DNA of 33,217 bases from Bacillota bacterium (lineage in GTDB: Bacteria; Bacillota; Clostridia; Lachnospirales; Lachnospiraceae). Shown one piece after another: positions 8,430 to 16,071 of this stretch. The notes under the pieces were generated by a model. That model had not been told where the DNA came from. It did not search any database and was given only the letters and a program-made list of their open reading frames with translations. The DNA lies in NCBI GenBank assembly GCA_023663285.1, contig JAMPHT010000035.1, positions 1 through 33,217 of the forward strand, read 5' to 3'. Position 1 is the first letter of the stretch. Every line of letters starts with the position of its first letter. Both the position numbers and the translations under genes were made by a program.

Positions 8430-9746
8430 ATGCAGTTTATCATATTGTCGGGAGGAAGCGGCAAGAGGCTGTGGCCGCTGTCCAATGACGTTCGTTCCAA
8501 GCAGTTTCTGAAGATGCTGCCGGGAGAGGCGGGAGAGCCGGAGTCCATGATCATGCGGGTGTACCGGCAGATCAGGGCAGTTGACGGACAGGCGCAGGTC
8601 ACCATCGCCACCGGAAAGAAGCAGGTCAGCGCTATCAGAAACCAGCTGGGAGATAAAGTGAATATATGTGTGGAGCCGGACAGAAGGGATACCTTTCCCG
8701 CAATCTGCCTGGCGGCCAGCTATTTAAAGGATAAGCTGGGGATCCCGGAGGAGGAGGCAGTGGTGATCTGCCCTGTGGATCCTTATGTGGAGCTTCCCTA
8801 TTTTCAGGCCATGCGGAAGCTGGCGCAGTTGGCGGAGGAAGGCAGGGCAAATCTGATGCTGCTTGGGATGGAGCCTACCTACCCCAGCGAAAAATACGGG
8901 TATATCATTCCGGAGGACGGGGAGCCTGTCAGCGGCGTAAGGACCTTCCGGGAGAAGCCGGATCTGGAGACAGCCCAAAGATACCTGAGTCAGGGAGCGC
9001 TCTGGAACGGCGGCGTTTTCGCCTGTAAGCTGGGGTATCTGTTGAAAAAGGCTCATGAGAGGCTTGACTTTTCGGATTACAGGGATCTGTACGAAAAGTA
9101 TCCGGCTCAGGAAAAAATCAGCTTCGACTATGCGGTGGCGGAACGGGAAAAAAGTATCTGCGTGCTTCGCTACAGCGGTACATGGAAGGATATCGGGACC
9201 TGGAACACCTTCGCGGAGACCATGGACAGAATGACTCTGGGGCGTGTCACCCTGAATGAGAAATGTGAGAATACCCATGTGGTCAACGAGCTGAATATCC
9301 CTGTTTTGTGCATGGGCTGTAAAAATATGATAGTCGCTGCCAGTGGCGACGGTATACTGATCTCGGACAAGGAGCAGAGCAGCTATATCAAGCCCTTTGT
9401 GGAAGAAATGACCGGACAGGTCAGGTATGCGGAGAAATCCTGGGGCAGCTTTACGGTCCTGGATGTACAGGAGGAGAGCATGACCATCCGGGTGGTGTTA
9501 AAGCCGGGAAACAGCCTTCATTATCACAGCCATGAGCACCGGGATGAGGTGTGGACTGTGGCGAAGGGCGCAGGGACGGTGATCCTTGACGGAGAAAAGC
9601 GCAAGGTGTCAACCGGGGATGTGATATCCATGCCGGCAGGGTGTAAGCATACGGTATTGGCGGAAACGGAGCTGCAGCTGATCGAGGTCCAGCTGGGCAG
9701 GGAGATCTCCGTGGAGGACAAGCAGAAGTTTGAAGCGGATGCCTGA
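8430..9746 (+). CDS. manC: Mannose-1-phosphate guanylyltransferase (ManC type)
   Basis: 438 aa. An N-terminal nucleotidyltransferase has the pyrophosphorylase signature GGSGKRLWPLS near residue 8 and the active-site motif FREKP. The C-terminal cupin (about 325-435) has the metal-binding HYHSHEHRDE motif, so a mannose-6-phosphate isomerase activity is possible. It makes GDP-mannose, the substrate of Gmd, and completes the GDP-L-fucose set. The AAAGGGG site is well placed. No fucosyltransferase is adjacent, so the sugar must be used by proteins encoded elsewhere. The last codons run into a 14-bp tandem repeat that contains the stop. Confidence 0.94.
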   Translation: MQFIILSGGSGKRLWPLSNDVRSKQFLKMLPGEAGEPESMIMRVYRQIRAVDGQAQVTIATGKKQVSAIRNQLGDKVNICVEPDRRDTFPAICLAASYLKDKLGIPEEEAVVICPVDPYVELPYFQAMRKLAQLAEEGRANLMLLGMEPTYPSEKYGYIIPEDGEPVSGVRTFREKPDLETAQRYLSQGALWNGGVFACKLGYLLKKAHERLDFSDYRDLYEKYPAQEKISFDYAVAEREKSICVLRYSGTWKDIGTWNTFAETMDRMTLGRVTLNEKCENTHVVNELNIPVLCMGCKNMIVAASGDGILISDKEQSSYIKPFVEEMTGQVRYAEKSWGSFTVLDVQEESMTIRVVLKPGNSLHYHSHEHRDEVWTVAKGAGTVILDGEKRKVSTGDVISMPAGCKHTVLAETELQLIEVQLGREISVEDKQKFEADA

Positions 9747-9824
9747 GGCGAAGCGCCTGAAGCGGAGTACTTGAGCCGAAATGACTGAAGCGGAGTGTCT
9801 AAGTCGAAGTGCCTGAGCCGGAGT
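9741..9824. repeat. Six tandem copies of a degenerate 14-bp repeat
   Basis: Units start at 9741, 9755, 9769, 9783, 9797 and 9811. The consensus is close to GCCTGAAGCGGAGT, with a GA/AG core in every copy. A partial further copy (about 9728-9740) lies in the final manC codons, and the manC stop is inside the first unit. There are no spacers between copies, so this is a minisatellite and not a CRISPR array. Confidence 0.8.
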
Positions 9825-9880
9825 GAGCGGATTTGGCCGAAATGTCGCGAGCGGCATGGGAAGCTGTATGGAATGGGAAT

Positions 9881-9886
9881 AAGGAG
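9881..9886 (+). promoter_or_regulatory. Shine-Dalgarno that sets the aminopeptidase start
   Basis: AAGGAG lies 7 nt before the ATG at 9894. It excludes an in-frame ATG at 9795 that falls inside the 14-bp repeats. Confidence 0.75.
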
Positions 9887-9893
9887 ATCAGAA

Positions 9894-11264
9894 ATGAAAG
9901 AGTATCAGAAGTGCGCCAGAGAGATGCTGGAGTTTATTGAGAAGAGCCCCAGCTGCTTTCATGCGGTGGCAAACGTAAAAGGGCTTCTGGAAGAGAGGGG
10001 CTTCAGGGAGCTGAATGAGAGAGAGGAATGGGAACTGGAAGCAGGGAAAGGCTATTACGTCACCAGAAACGATTCCTCCCTCATAGCCTTCCGGCTGCCT
10101 GCCGGAGACGGTTCAGAAAATTCTGATTCAGGTACTGCCCAGGGCGTTAGCACTACCCAGGGCGTTGGCACTGCTGACGCTGCAGCGGCTGCTGTGGCGG
10201 GGTTTCATATTGCTGCCGCCCACAGCGATTCCCCTTCCTTTAAGGTAAAGGAATTGCCGGAAAGTACGGTGGAGGACCATTATGTGCGCCTGAATACGGA
10301 AAAGTACGGCGGCATGATCCTTTCGACCTGGCTGGACAGGGCTCTTTCCGTGGCGGGCAGGATCGCCGTGAAAGAGAAGGACAGAATAGTGACCAAGTTG
10401 GTCAATGTGGATAAGGATATTCTGGTGATACCCAATGTGGCGATCCACATGAATCGGGATATGAATAACGGAGTGGCATACAATCCCCAGGTGGATATGC
10501 TGCCCTTGTTCGGAGACTGCAGCGACGGGAAAAAGAAAAACGGGCTGATGAAACGGGTGGCCAAGGCAGCAGGTGTGAAGCAGGAGGACATTCTGGGCCA
10601 CGACCTGTTTCTGTACACCAGAGAGAAGGGGCGCATCCTGGGAGAAAACGGGGAATTTGTGCTTTCGCCCAGACTGGACGATCTGCAGTGTGTGTTTGCT
10701 GCCGTAAAGGCTTTTTCCGAGAGTGCGCCGGAGGAGTATATCAACGTCTGCGCCATATTTGACAACGAGGAAGTGGGCAGCGGCACAAAGCAGGGGGCGG
10801 ATTCCACCTTTCTGGAGGACACTCTTTGGAGAATTGCGGAGAGTCTGGGAGCGGGCAGGAGCCAATATTTGAGGTGGATCGCGGGAAGCTTTCTGATCTC
10901 CGCGGATAATGCTCATGCGGTACACCCTAATCATCCTGAAAAGGCGGACCCTACCAACAGACCCTATCTGAATGGCGGCGTCGTCATCAAGTACCACGGC
11001 AGTCAGAAATACGCTACGGATGCGTTGTCTGCGGCGCATATGAAGGAGCTTTGCCGTCAGGCGGACGTGCCCTTTCAGTCTTACGCCAACCGTTCCGACA
11101 TCCCCGGCGGGTCTACCCTGGGAAATATTTCCACAGCCCATGTGTCGGTGTCCAGCGTTGACATCGGCCTGCCCCAGCTGGCTATGCACTCGGCGGTAGA
11201 GACGGGGGGAGTGAAGGACACAAAATATGCGGTGGATATGTTCAGGGTGTTTTACAGAGGCTGA
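9894..11264 (+). CDS. apeB: M18 family aminopeptidase
   Basis: 456 aa. The di-zinc ligands of the M18 family are recognisable in order: the H of AAHSDSPSF, the D of LDRALSVAGR, EE in DNEEVGSGT, the D of SADNAHAVHPN, and the H of MHSAVE. It removes N-terminal residues from cytosolic peptides. Residues ~65-100 hold a low-complexity insertion (DSGTAQGVSTTQGVGTAD) that splits the conserved run before GFHIAAAHSD and is encoded by 18-bp repeats. The start is set by AAGGAG and by the loss of similarity upstream. It follows manC by 147 bp, mostly repeats. Confidence 0.92.
   Translation: MKEYQKCAREMLEFIEKSPSCFHAVANVKGLLEERGFRELNEREEWELEAGKGYYVTRNDSSLIAFRLPAGDGSENSDSGTAQGVSTTQGVGTADAAAAAVAGFHIAAAHSDSPSFKVKELPESTVEDHYVRLNTEKYGGMILSTWLDRALSVAGRIAVKEKDRIVTKLVNVDKDILVIPNVAIHMNRDMNNGVAYNPQVDMLPLFGDCSDGKKKNGLMKRVAKAAGVKQEDILGHDLFLYTREKGRILGENGEFVLSPRLDDLQCVFAAVKAFSESAPEEYINVCAIFDNEEVGSGTKQGADSTFLEDTLWRIAESLGAGRSQYLRWIAGSFLISADNAHAVHPNHPEKADPTNRPYLNGGVVIKYHGSQKYATDALSAAHMKELCRQADVPFQSYANRSDIPGGSTLGNISTAHVSVSSVDIGLPQLAMHSAVETGGVKDTKYAVDMFRVFYRG
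10134..10169. repeat. In-frame 18-bp tandem repeat in the aminopeptidase gene
   Basis: Two copies (10134-10151 and 10152-10169) differ at two bases. They encode TAQGVS and TTQGVG, and a third partial unit (TAD...) follows. Confidence 0.75.
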
Positions 11265-11398
11265 AGGGGCTCTGCCTGTTCTGGAGGATGCTGTATGCGG
11301 CGCGGGCTTTGCAATGATTCAAATGTACGGTCCCTTAAGAGAGGGGTACTGTGTCCCGGTGTTCCCGCATAAATTTACGTGTAAGGTATATGGGCATT

Positions 11399-11405
11399 GG
11401 GGGAG
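11399..11405 (+). promoter_or_regulatory. Shine-Dalgarno that sets the S8 protease start
   Basis: GGGGGAG lies 7 nt before the ATG at 11413. An upstream in-frame ATG at 11227 lies inside the aminopeptidase gene and encodes no family-like residues. Confidence 0.6.
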
Positions 11406-11412
11406 ACGGACT

Positions 11413-13425
11413 ATGAACCAGAAGCTGGAGGACCTTTTGCAGCTGGCATTGCAGACACCGGAGGAAACCAGAGAACAAACGGAAGAATTGAACATAGGAT
11501 TCAACGACGGCGCAAGGACCTGGGAGTTGATCGTAAAATACCACGGGAGCCTGGACGCGCTGGCGGTTTTGAATGTACAGATCGAGTATCTGATTGCAGG
11601 CTACGCTGTGCTGACTGTTCCGGAGGGGCTGGTCGAGCGGGTGGCGGAGCTGGAGGAAATTGAATATGTGGAAAAGCCCAAACGGTTTTTCTATGAGGTG
11701 ACGGACCCTGTCGCGGATTCCTGCATACAGCAGCTATCCCGGCAGGATCTTTCGCTGACGGGGAGGGGTGTGCTGATAGGGGTCCTGGACAGCGGCATAG
11801 ACTATAGGCTGCCGGTTTTCAGGCATTCGGACGGCAGCACCAGGATCCGTTACCTGTGGGATCAGACCCTGCAGCCGGAGGAGGTAAGCGCCCCGGATCC
11901 GCTTCCGGAGGGTCTCGCGCCCGGTGTAACGGACGAACCCGGTGCAGCGGACGAGGGGGAAGCGGGTGCAGGGGCAGGAAACGGCACCGCTGACAGTGGA
12001 ATGCCGGAGGACGGAGGAAGAAATGGCGAAGCGGCGGCGAGGCGTTTGCCGCCTGCGGGATTCAGGCAGGGAGTGGAATTTGACGCGGCGCAGATCAACG
12101 CGGCGCTGCAGGCAGAGACCCGGCAGGAGCAGTTTATGCTGCTTCCCACGGCGGACGCCGGCGGTCATGGTACGGCGGTGGCGGGAATTGCCGCAGGGTA
12201 CAGTGACGGCGGAGGAGACGGTCTTTTCGGCAATTTTCAGTCCTACAGGGGGGCTGCGCCGGAGGCGGAGCTTCTGATCGTAAAGCTGGGACTGCCGGAT
12301 GCCTTATCTTTTCCCAGAACGACGGAAATCATGCGGGGGGTGACCTGGGCTGTGAGAAAGGCGCTAAAGCTGCAGATGCCTCTGGTTCTGAATTTAAGCT
12401 TCGGCAACAGCTACGGCGCCCACGACGGCAGTTCCCTTCTGGAGCGCTTTCTGGATAACGCGGCGGAAATCGGCAGGACGGTCATCTGTGTGGGCAGCGG
12501 AAACGATGGCGCAAGCGCCGGCCACCTGGCGGGAAGGCTTGGGCAGACTGACGGGGTGGGAGCAGGAGGGAGTCAGCCTGCGCCTGGAGGGGTCGTATCC
12601 TCCGCAGCAGCACGCACTGCGGATGTGGAGATTGCAGTGGGAGAGTATGAAGGCTCCCTGAGCATTCAGCTGTGGAAAAATTACAGCGACGTGTACCGGA
12701 TCCGGCTGCGCTCTCCCGGCGGGCAGGAGTCGGAGCTGCCGCTGTCCGTGGAAAACGGGAAATATACTCTGCGCTTGGAGCAGACGGAGGTGCTGGTCTA
12801 TATGGGAGAGCCTGCGCCCTACGCGGTGGCGCAGGAAATATACCTGGAGCTGATCCCCGCCGGGAGGCGGTATATCAACAGTGGCGTGTGGACGGTGCGC
12901 CTGGAGGGGATCGAGATCGTCACAGGTCAGTATTACTTTTATCTGCCCAGCGCCGCTGCCCGCAGTGCGGCAACGGGCTTTTACCGCCCCACGCCGGAGG
13001 TGACCCTGACGATACCCTCCACTGCGGCAAAGGTCATTACCGTGGGAGCCTATGACAGCACCTATGACGCCTATGCGGATTTCTCCGGCAGAGGGTATGT
13101 GGATACAGATCGGACGGTGGGAGTGGTGACCTCCGGACTGGCGAAGCCGGATCTGGCGGCGCCGGGGGTAGGAGTGCTGGCGCCGGACATTTACGGCAGC
13201 TACCTGCCCGTCACAGGCACATCCTTTGCAACCCCCATCGTTACAGGGGCGGCGGCACTGCTCATGGAATGGGGAATCGTGAGAGGCAACGATCCGTTCC
13301 TGTATGGGGAGAAGGTGAAGGCGTATCTAAGGAAAGGGGCAAGACCCTTACGGGGGGAGGCGGAGGTGCCGAACGCGAGGGTCGGCTGGGGCGGACTCTG
13401 CGTCAGCGAGAGCCTGCCGGGGTGA
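11413..13425 (+). CDS. S8 family serine protease (Csp-like subtilase)
   Basis: 670 aa from the chosen start. After an N-terminal prodomain-like part (1-110) comes the subtilase domain with an intact catalytic triad: D126 in VLDSGID, H252 in GGHGTAVAG, S604 in GTSFATP, and oxyanion N364 in GSGN. No signal peptide is seen, so it is cytosolic or packaged, as are the germination-type Csp proteases whose layout it resembles. Its substrate is unknown; a germination role is only a guess. Two odd insertions interrupt the fold: a Gly/Ala/Glu-rich stretch (about 160-218) partly made of 18-bp DNA repeats, and a Gly/Ser/Ala-rich stretch (about 367-402). A beta-rich insertion between N364 and S604 is normal for Csp-type enzymes. 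It follows the aminopeptidase by 148 bp. Confidence 0.88.
   Translation: MNQKLEDLLQLALQTPEETREQTEELNIGFNDGARTWELIVKYHGSLDALAVLNVQIEYLIAGYAVLTVPEGLVERVAELEEIEYVEKPKRFFYEVTDPVADSCIQQLSRQDLSLTGRGVLIGVLDSGIDYRLPVFRHSDGSTRIRYLWDQTLQPEEVSAPDPLPEGLAPGVTDEPGAADEGEAGAGAGNGTADSGMPEDGGRNGEAAARRLPPAGFRQGVEFDAAQINAALQAETRQEQFMLLPTADAGGHGTAVAGIAAGYSDGGGDGLFGNFQSYRGAAPEAELLIVKLGLPDALSFPRTTEIMRGVTWAVRKALKLQMPLVLNLSFGNSYGAHDGSSLLERFLDNAAEIGRTVICVGSGNDGASAGHLAGRLGQTDGVGAGGSQPAPGGVVSSAAARTADVEIAVGEYEGSLSIQLWKNYSDVYRIRLRSPGGQESELPLSVENGKYTLRLEQTEVLVYMGEPAPYAVAQEIYLELIPAGRRYINSGVWTVRLEGIEIVTGQYYFYLPSAAARSAATGFYRPTPEVTLTIPSTAAKVITVGAYDSTYDAYADFSGRGYVDTDRTVGVVTSGLAKPDLAAPGVGVLAPDIYGSYLPVTGTSFATPIVTGAAALLMEWGIVRGNDPFLYGEKVKAYLRKGARPLRGEAEVPNARVGWGGLCVSESLPG
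11923..11958. repeat. In-frame 18-bp repeat in the S8 protease gene
   Basis: Two imperfect copies (GGTGTAACGGACGAACCC and GGTGCAGCGGACGAGGGG) encode GVTDEP and GAADEG inside a low-complexity insertion. Confidence 0.6.
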
Positions 13426-13485
13426 GGCGGGAAAGTATCAGCATCAGAGTACAGGCGGATAGAACAAATGATTATATGAGATTTA

Positions 13486-13500
13486 GTAAAAGCGCTTTAC
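13486..13500. promoter_or_regulatory. Candidate antitoxin operator palindrome
   Basis: GTAAA-AGCGC-TTTAC is a perfect 5-bp inverted repeat around a 5-bp centre. It overlaps the -35 of the toxin-antitoxin promoter, where Phd/YefM repressors typically bind their own operons. Confidence 0.5.
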
Positions 13501-13524
13501 ACAATACAAAAATAAAGTTATAAT
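13496..13524 (+). promoter_or_regulatory. Sigma-A promoter of the toxin-antitoxin pair
   Basis: -35 TTTACA (13496-13501), 17-bp spacer, perfect -10 TATAAT (13519-13524). A small inverted repeat ATTAT/ATAAT (13523-13538) overlaps the -10 and may be a second operator half. Confidence 0.75.
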
Positions 13525-13556
13525 TATGCAAAAATAATGATACGAGGGTGACATAA

Positions 13557-13823
13557 ATGATTATAAAAGCTTCGGCAGCATTGAGAAATGACTATGCAGC
13601 GATTTCCAATATGGCAAAAGAAACTCAGGAGCCAATCTATATAACGAAAAATGGCGAAGGTGATCTGGTCCTTATGAGCATTGAAGCTTTTGAAAAGAGG
13701 GAACAGGTTCTGCAGCTTCGTGCAAAGGTACTTCAGGCGGAGCAGGAGCGCCTGGATGGAGCAGAAACAATCAGTGTCTCGGAAGCACGAAGACGGCTAA
13801 GGGAGAGGATAGATGGCATATAG
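13557..13823 (+). CDS. Phd/YefM family antitoxin
   Basis: 88 aa. The N-terminal ~55 residues carry the Phd/YefM DNA-binding fold (IIKASAALRNDYAAISNMA, then EPIYITKNGEGDLVLMSIEAFEKRE). The charged C-terminal helix (about 58-88) would wrap and block the toxin. It probably represses its own promoter, where a palindrome overlaps the -35. A GAGGGTG site precedes the ATG. Its last 11 bp overlap the toxin start, the usual coupled layout of type II toxin-antitoxin pairs. It is visibly AT-richer than the protease gene upstream. Confidence 0.92.
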   Translation: MIIKASAALRNDYAAISNMAKETQEPIYITKNGEGDLVLMSIEAFEKREQVLQLRAKVLQAEQERLDGAETISVSEARRRLRERIDGI

Positions 13824-14133
13824 GGTTGAAATTCTCCCTGCTGCATGGGAAGATTTAAAACGTATTGAGGATTGGTATGCGGTACAATTTGGTGTGGAAA
13901 CAGCCTTAAAGGTGAGTGAATCTATACTGGATGTCTTAAAACGGTTGGAAGAATTTCCGGATTCCGGTTCTTTAACTCCGGATGAATGGCTGAACCGGCA
14001 AGGGTATCGAATGGTTATATGTAAAAAACATATTGCGATTTATAAACAGATTGGCAAGGTCGTTTATATTTACCATATTGCGGATACGCAAACGGAATAT
14101 ACAAAGTTATTTTATCGGAAAAGTGATGTATAA
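13813..14133 (+). CDS. RelE/ParE superfamily toxin
   Basis: 106 aa, the usual size. YRVEILPAAWEDLKRIEDWYA is the N-terminal strand-helix of the RelE/ParE fold. The later GYRMVICKKHIAIYKQIGKVVYIYHIADTQTEY is the typical core of strands, with basic residues that could contact RNA. RelE-type toxins cut mRNA on the ribosome and ParE-type toxins poison gyrase; which applies here cannot be told. It overlaps the antitoxin gene by 11 bp and lies directly upstream of the Wadjet operon region. Confidence 0.9.
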   Translation: MAYRVEILPAAWEDLKRIEDWYAVQFGVETALKVSESILDVLKRLEEFPDSGSLTPDEWLNRQGYRMVICKKHIAIYKQIGKVVYIYHIADTQTEYTKLFYRKSDV

Positions 14134-14373
14134 CAGATTTTGGCTTGAATGTGGAGGTAAGGAGAATAAAAAAGCAAGAATATAATCAGAGGAAAATAGA
14201 GAAAGAGCTTCAAAAGGCATTGGCAATTGAATATACGAAAAATTATTGTATGGAACACAACTTATATGAGCACAAAGGGTGATAAATTATATAGAAAAAA
14301 CAAAGAGGGAATAAAAAGAATTAAGGATAAAGATATAGGGAACGTGTTCTAAACTATACAAATACGTGATTTT

Positions 14374-14499
14374 ATGTATTTGGGAATGGAAACAGAACTG
14401 ATTGAGTATAAAAAACAACTGGTGAATCTTGAATTTCAACAAATAATGGTTCAGTTGGATCATAAGAAAGGCTCTAAGAAAGAAGAAACGCGGAATTAA
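14374..14499 (+). pseudogene. Possible 5' remnant of an AlbA_2 (Schlafen-like) gene
   Basis: 41 codons, opening with YLGMETELIEYKKQL. This resembles NLGIETETLEFKKSTGEL, the start of the AlbA_2 gene at 32717 in this window. The similarity ends after about 15 residues and the frame stops soon after in a lysine-rich tail. No ribosome binding site is seen. It may be a truncated relic; chance similarity over so few residues is possible. Confidence 0.3.
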
Positions 14500-14523
14500 A
14501 GATTATTGATAAATAATTTCAGT

Positions 14524-14552
14524 TTGACATATATAAAGCTGATTGTTAGAAT
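14524..14552 (+). promoter_or_regulatory. Sigma-A promoter of the Wadjet operon
   Basis: A perfect -35 TTGACA (14524-14529), a 17-bp spacer and -10 TAGAAT (14547-14552), with TGT just upstream giving an extended -10. This predicts a leader of about 75 nt before jetA. Confidence 0.78.
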
Positions 14553-14566
14553 GATACCTGAGATAG

Positions 14567-14603
14567 ACAGATATATGCACAGATATAGCACCGATATATA
14601 TAC
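14567..14603. repeat. Threefold repeat in the Wadjet leader
   Basis: ACAGATATATGC, ACAGATATAGC and ACCGATATATATAC follow one another (14567, 14579, 14590), just downstream of the predicted transcription start. They could be operator sites or an RNA element. Confidence 0.5.
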
Positions 14604-14634
14604 AGCCTCCGGCAGGAAGGAAGCGTGGAAATAG

Positions 14635-16071
14635 ATGGATCATCTGCAGCCAAAGAAGATAAATGTCTTTGACATCATACCTGCAGGCTTTTTCAATTAT
14701 CTTGCAAGTAACAGCAATCAGCGGTTATATGCGGAATGTCTGACATTGATATACAGGCAGTATGAGAGGGAGATATCATATCGGATCCCGCGAAACCAGA
14801 TCAGGGATTCTCTGGCGATCTATTTACTTGAAAATCACGTTTCCCTGGATGCAGAGCAGGAAACGGGCCCCATAAAGACCCATGGCGAGCTTGCCAGCGC
14901 TATTTTAAGAAAGCTCTGCTCTAAAAACGTAGGCTGGCTGGAGGAGGAAAACGACGAGGCGACCTATGAAAAGCAGATACTGATGACTGAGCGGGGGATA
15001 TTGCTTGCGGAATTTCTGGCACAGCTCAAAAAACCCGAAAAAGAAGAATATTCCGGCTACATATTCGATATTTACAATACGCTTCGCAATGAGGAGCAGT
15101 GGGCGGAGCATCCTTATGTGAACGGTTTGAAAAGAATTTATCAGAACGCCCGGTATCTTTCAAAATCATTAAAGAGGCTGTCTACATTTATTCGGAAGGT
15201 GATTGAAAAGATGGTGAACGAGGAGACTCTGGAAAGCCTGACAGAAAACCTTTTAGAATATTTTGACGGCAGCTTCATCAGAGAGTATTCCAGATTGACA
15301 AAACAGCAGAATATACATATTTACCGGGGATATATCAAAGCCCGGCTGGATGAAATGAAGGAAGATACTGCGCTGCTGGAGCGGCTTACCCTGGAATGCA
15401 GGACAGAGGAGGAATTGGAGGAGGCAGAGGCAGGAGAGCAGGTGGAGGATATGATCCTGGCCTCCAGAAGGTTCCTGACAGAGGACTACGACCGCATCAT
15501 GAAGGTGATCAAGCATAAGATCAATGTTTATCTCCAGGTGGCGATCGGACGGGCCAGATTTTTAAGAAACAGGGAAATAGATGAACGGGGAAATATAGAG
15601 CAGACCATCAGGTATATCGTGGAGGAAATGAGGGAGCTGGACTGGAAAGAAGGACTGCCGGAAAAGATGTACAGTCTGTTTACCTTCGGCACCCAGGAGT
15701 TTATTGACAGGTCATCCCTGCGGTATCCCAGAAAGCAGCGAGCTGTCAGACAGGCGGCGGCAGCGGAGCTCCAGGAGATGACGCCGGAGGATATCGAAAG
15801 CTCCAGAAGGGCACAGGAAAAGGAGGCGTACAATCCCTATTCAAAGGACAGGATGAAGGAATATCTCCTGCGCTGCATGGGGGAGAGGGAGATCCTGGCG
15901 GCGGAGGATATGCCCTTTCAGGACAAGGAGGATCTGCTGGCGGCACTGTCATCCGTAGTGTATGCGGAGGAAAACGGCTTTGAAGTTATTCCTGCGGAAG
16001 GGTATCTGGAAACCAACCGACTGTTGATCAGGAGGTTTGAAGTGGTAAGGAGAGAAGAGGATGAGCATTGA
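14635..16071 (+). CDS. jetA: Wadjet system protein JetA (kleisin-like subunit)
   Basis: 478 aa, mainly helical and charged. The opening NVFDIIPAGFFNYLASNSNQRLYAECLTLIY is the recognisable start of the JetA family of DUF5716 type. By homology to MukF/MksF it is the kleisin that bridges the heads of the SMC-like JetC and binds JetB. The next three genes are JetB, JetC and JetD in the canonical order, with overlapping ends, which makes the assignment firm even though JetA itself is poorly conserved. Its last 11 bp overlap jetB. A GGAAGG-rich site lies 14 nt before the ATG, a little far. It has its own strong promoter at 14524. Confidence 0.92.
   Translation: MDHLQPKKINVFDIIPAGFFNYLASNSNQRLYAECLTLIYRQYEREISYRIPRNQIRDSLAIYLLENHVSLDAEQETGPIKTHGELASAILRKLCSKNVGWLEEENDEATYEKQILMTERGILLAEFLAQLKKPEKEEYSGYIFDIYNTLRNEEQWAEHPYVNGLKRIYQNARYLSKSLKRLSTFIRKVIEKMVNEETLESLTENLLEYFDGSFIREYSRLTKQQNIHIYRGYIKARLDEMKEDTALLERLTLECRTEEELEEAEAGEQVEDMILASRRFLTEDYDRIMKVIKHKINVYLQVAIGRARFLRNREIDERGNIEQTIRYIVEEMRELDWKEGLPEKMYSLFTFGTQEFIDRSSLRYPRKQRAVRQAAAAELQEMTPEDIESSRRAQEKEAYNPYSKDRMKEYLLRCMGEREILAAEDMPFQDKEDLLAALSSVVYAEENGFEVIPAEGYLETNRLLIRRFEVVRREEDEH

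Larger units (their letters stand above)
14134..14634 (+). other. AT-rich remnant region before the Wadjet operon
   Basis: About 500 bp without a convincing gene. A 43-codon open frame (14151-14282, from GTG; contains IEKELQKALAIEY) has no properly spaced start and is not recognised. A short frame at 14374-14499 looks like the start of an AlbA_2-type gene. The last 110 bp hold the Wadjet promoter and leader. The base composition is much more AT-rich than the chromosomal genes around it, as expected for a transferred segment. Confidence 0.6.

Noticed and set aside
9741-9824. CRISPR array
   Set aside because: The repeats are 14 bp, degenerate and directly adjacent without spacers, and no cas gene is near.
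10128-11189. 353-codon open frame on the - strand
   Set aside because: It is antisense to the M18 aminopeptidase, whose metal ligands are all present on the + strand.
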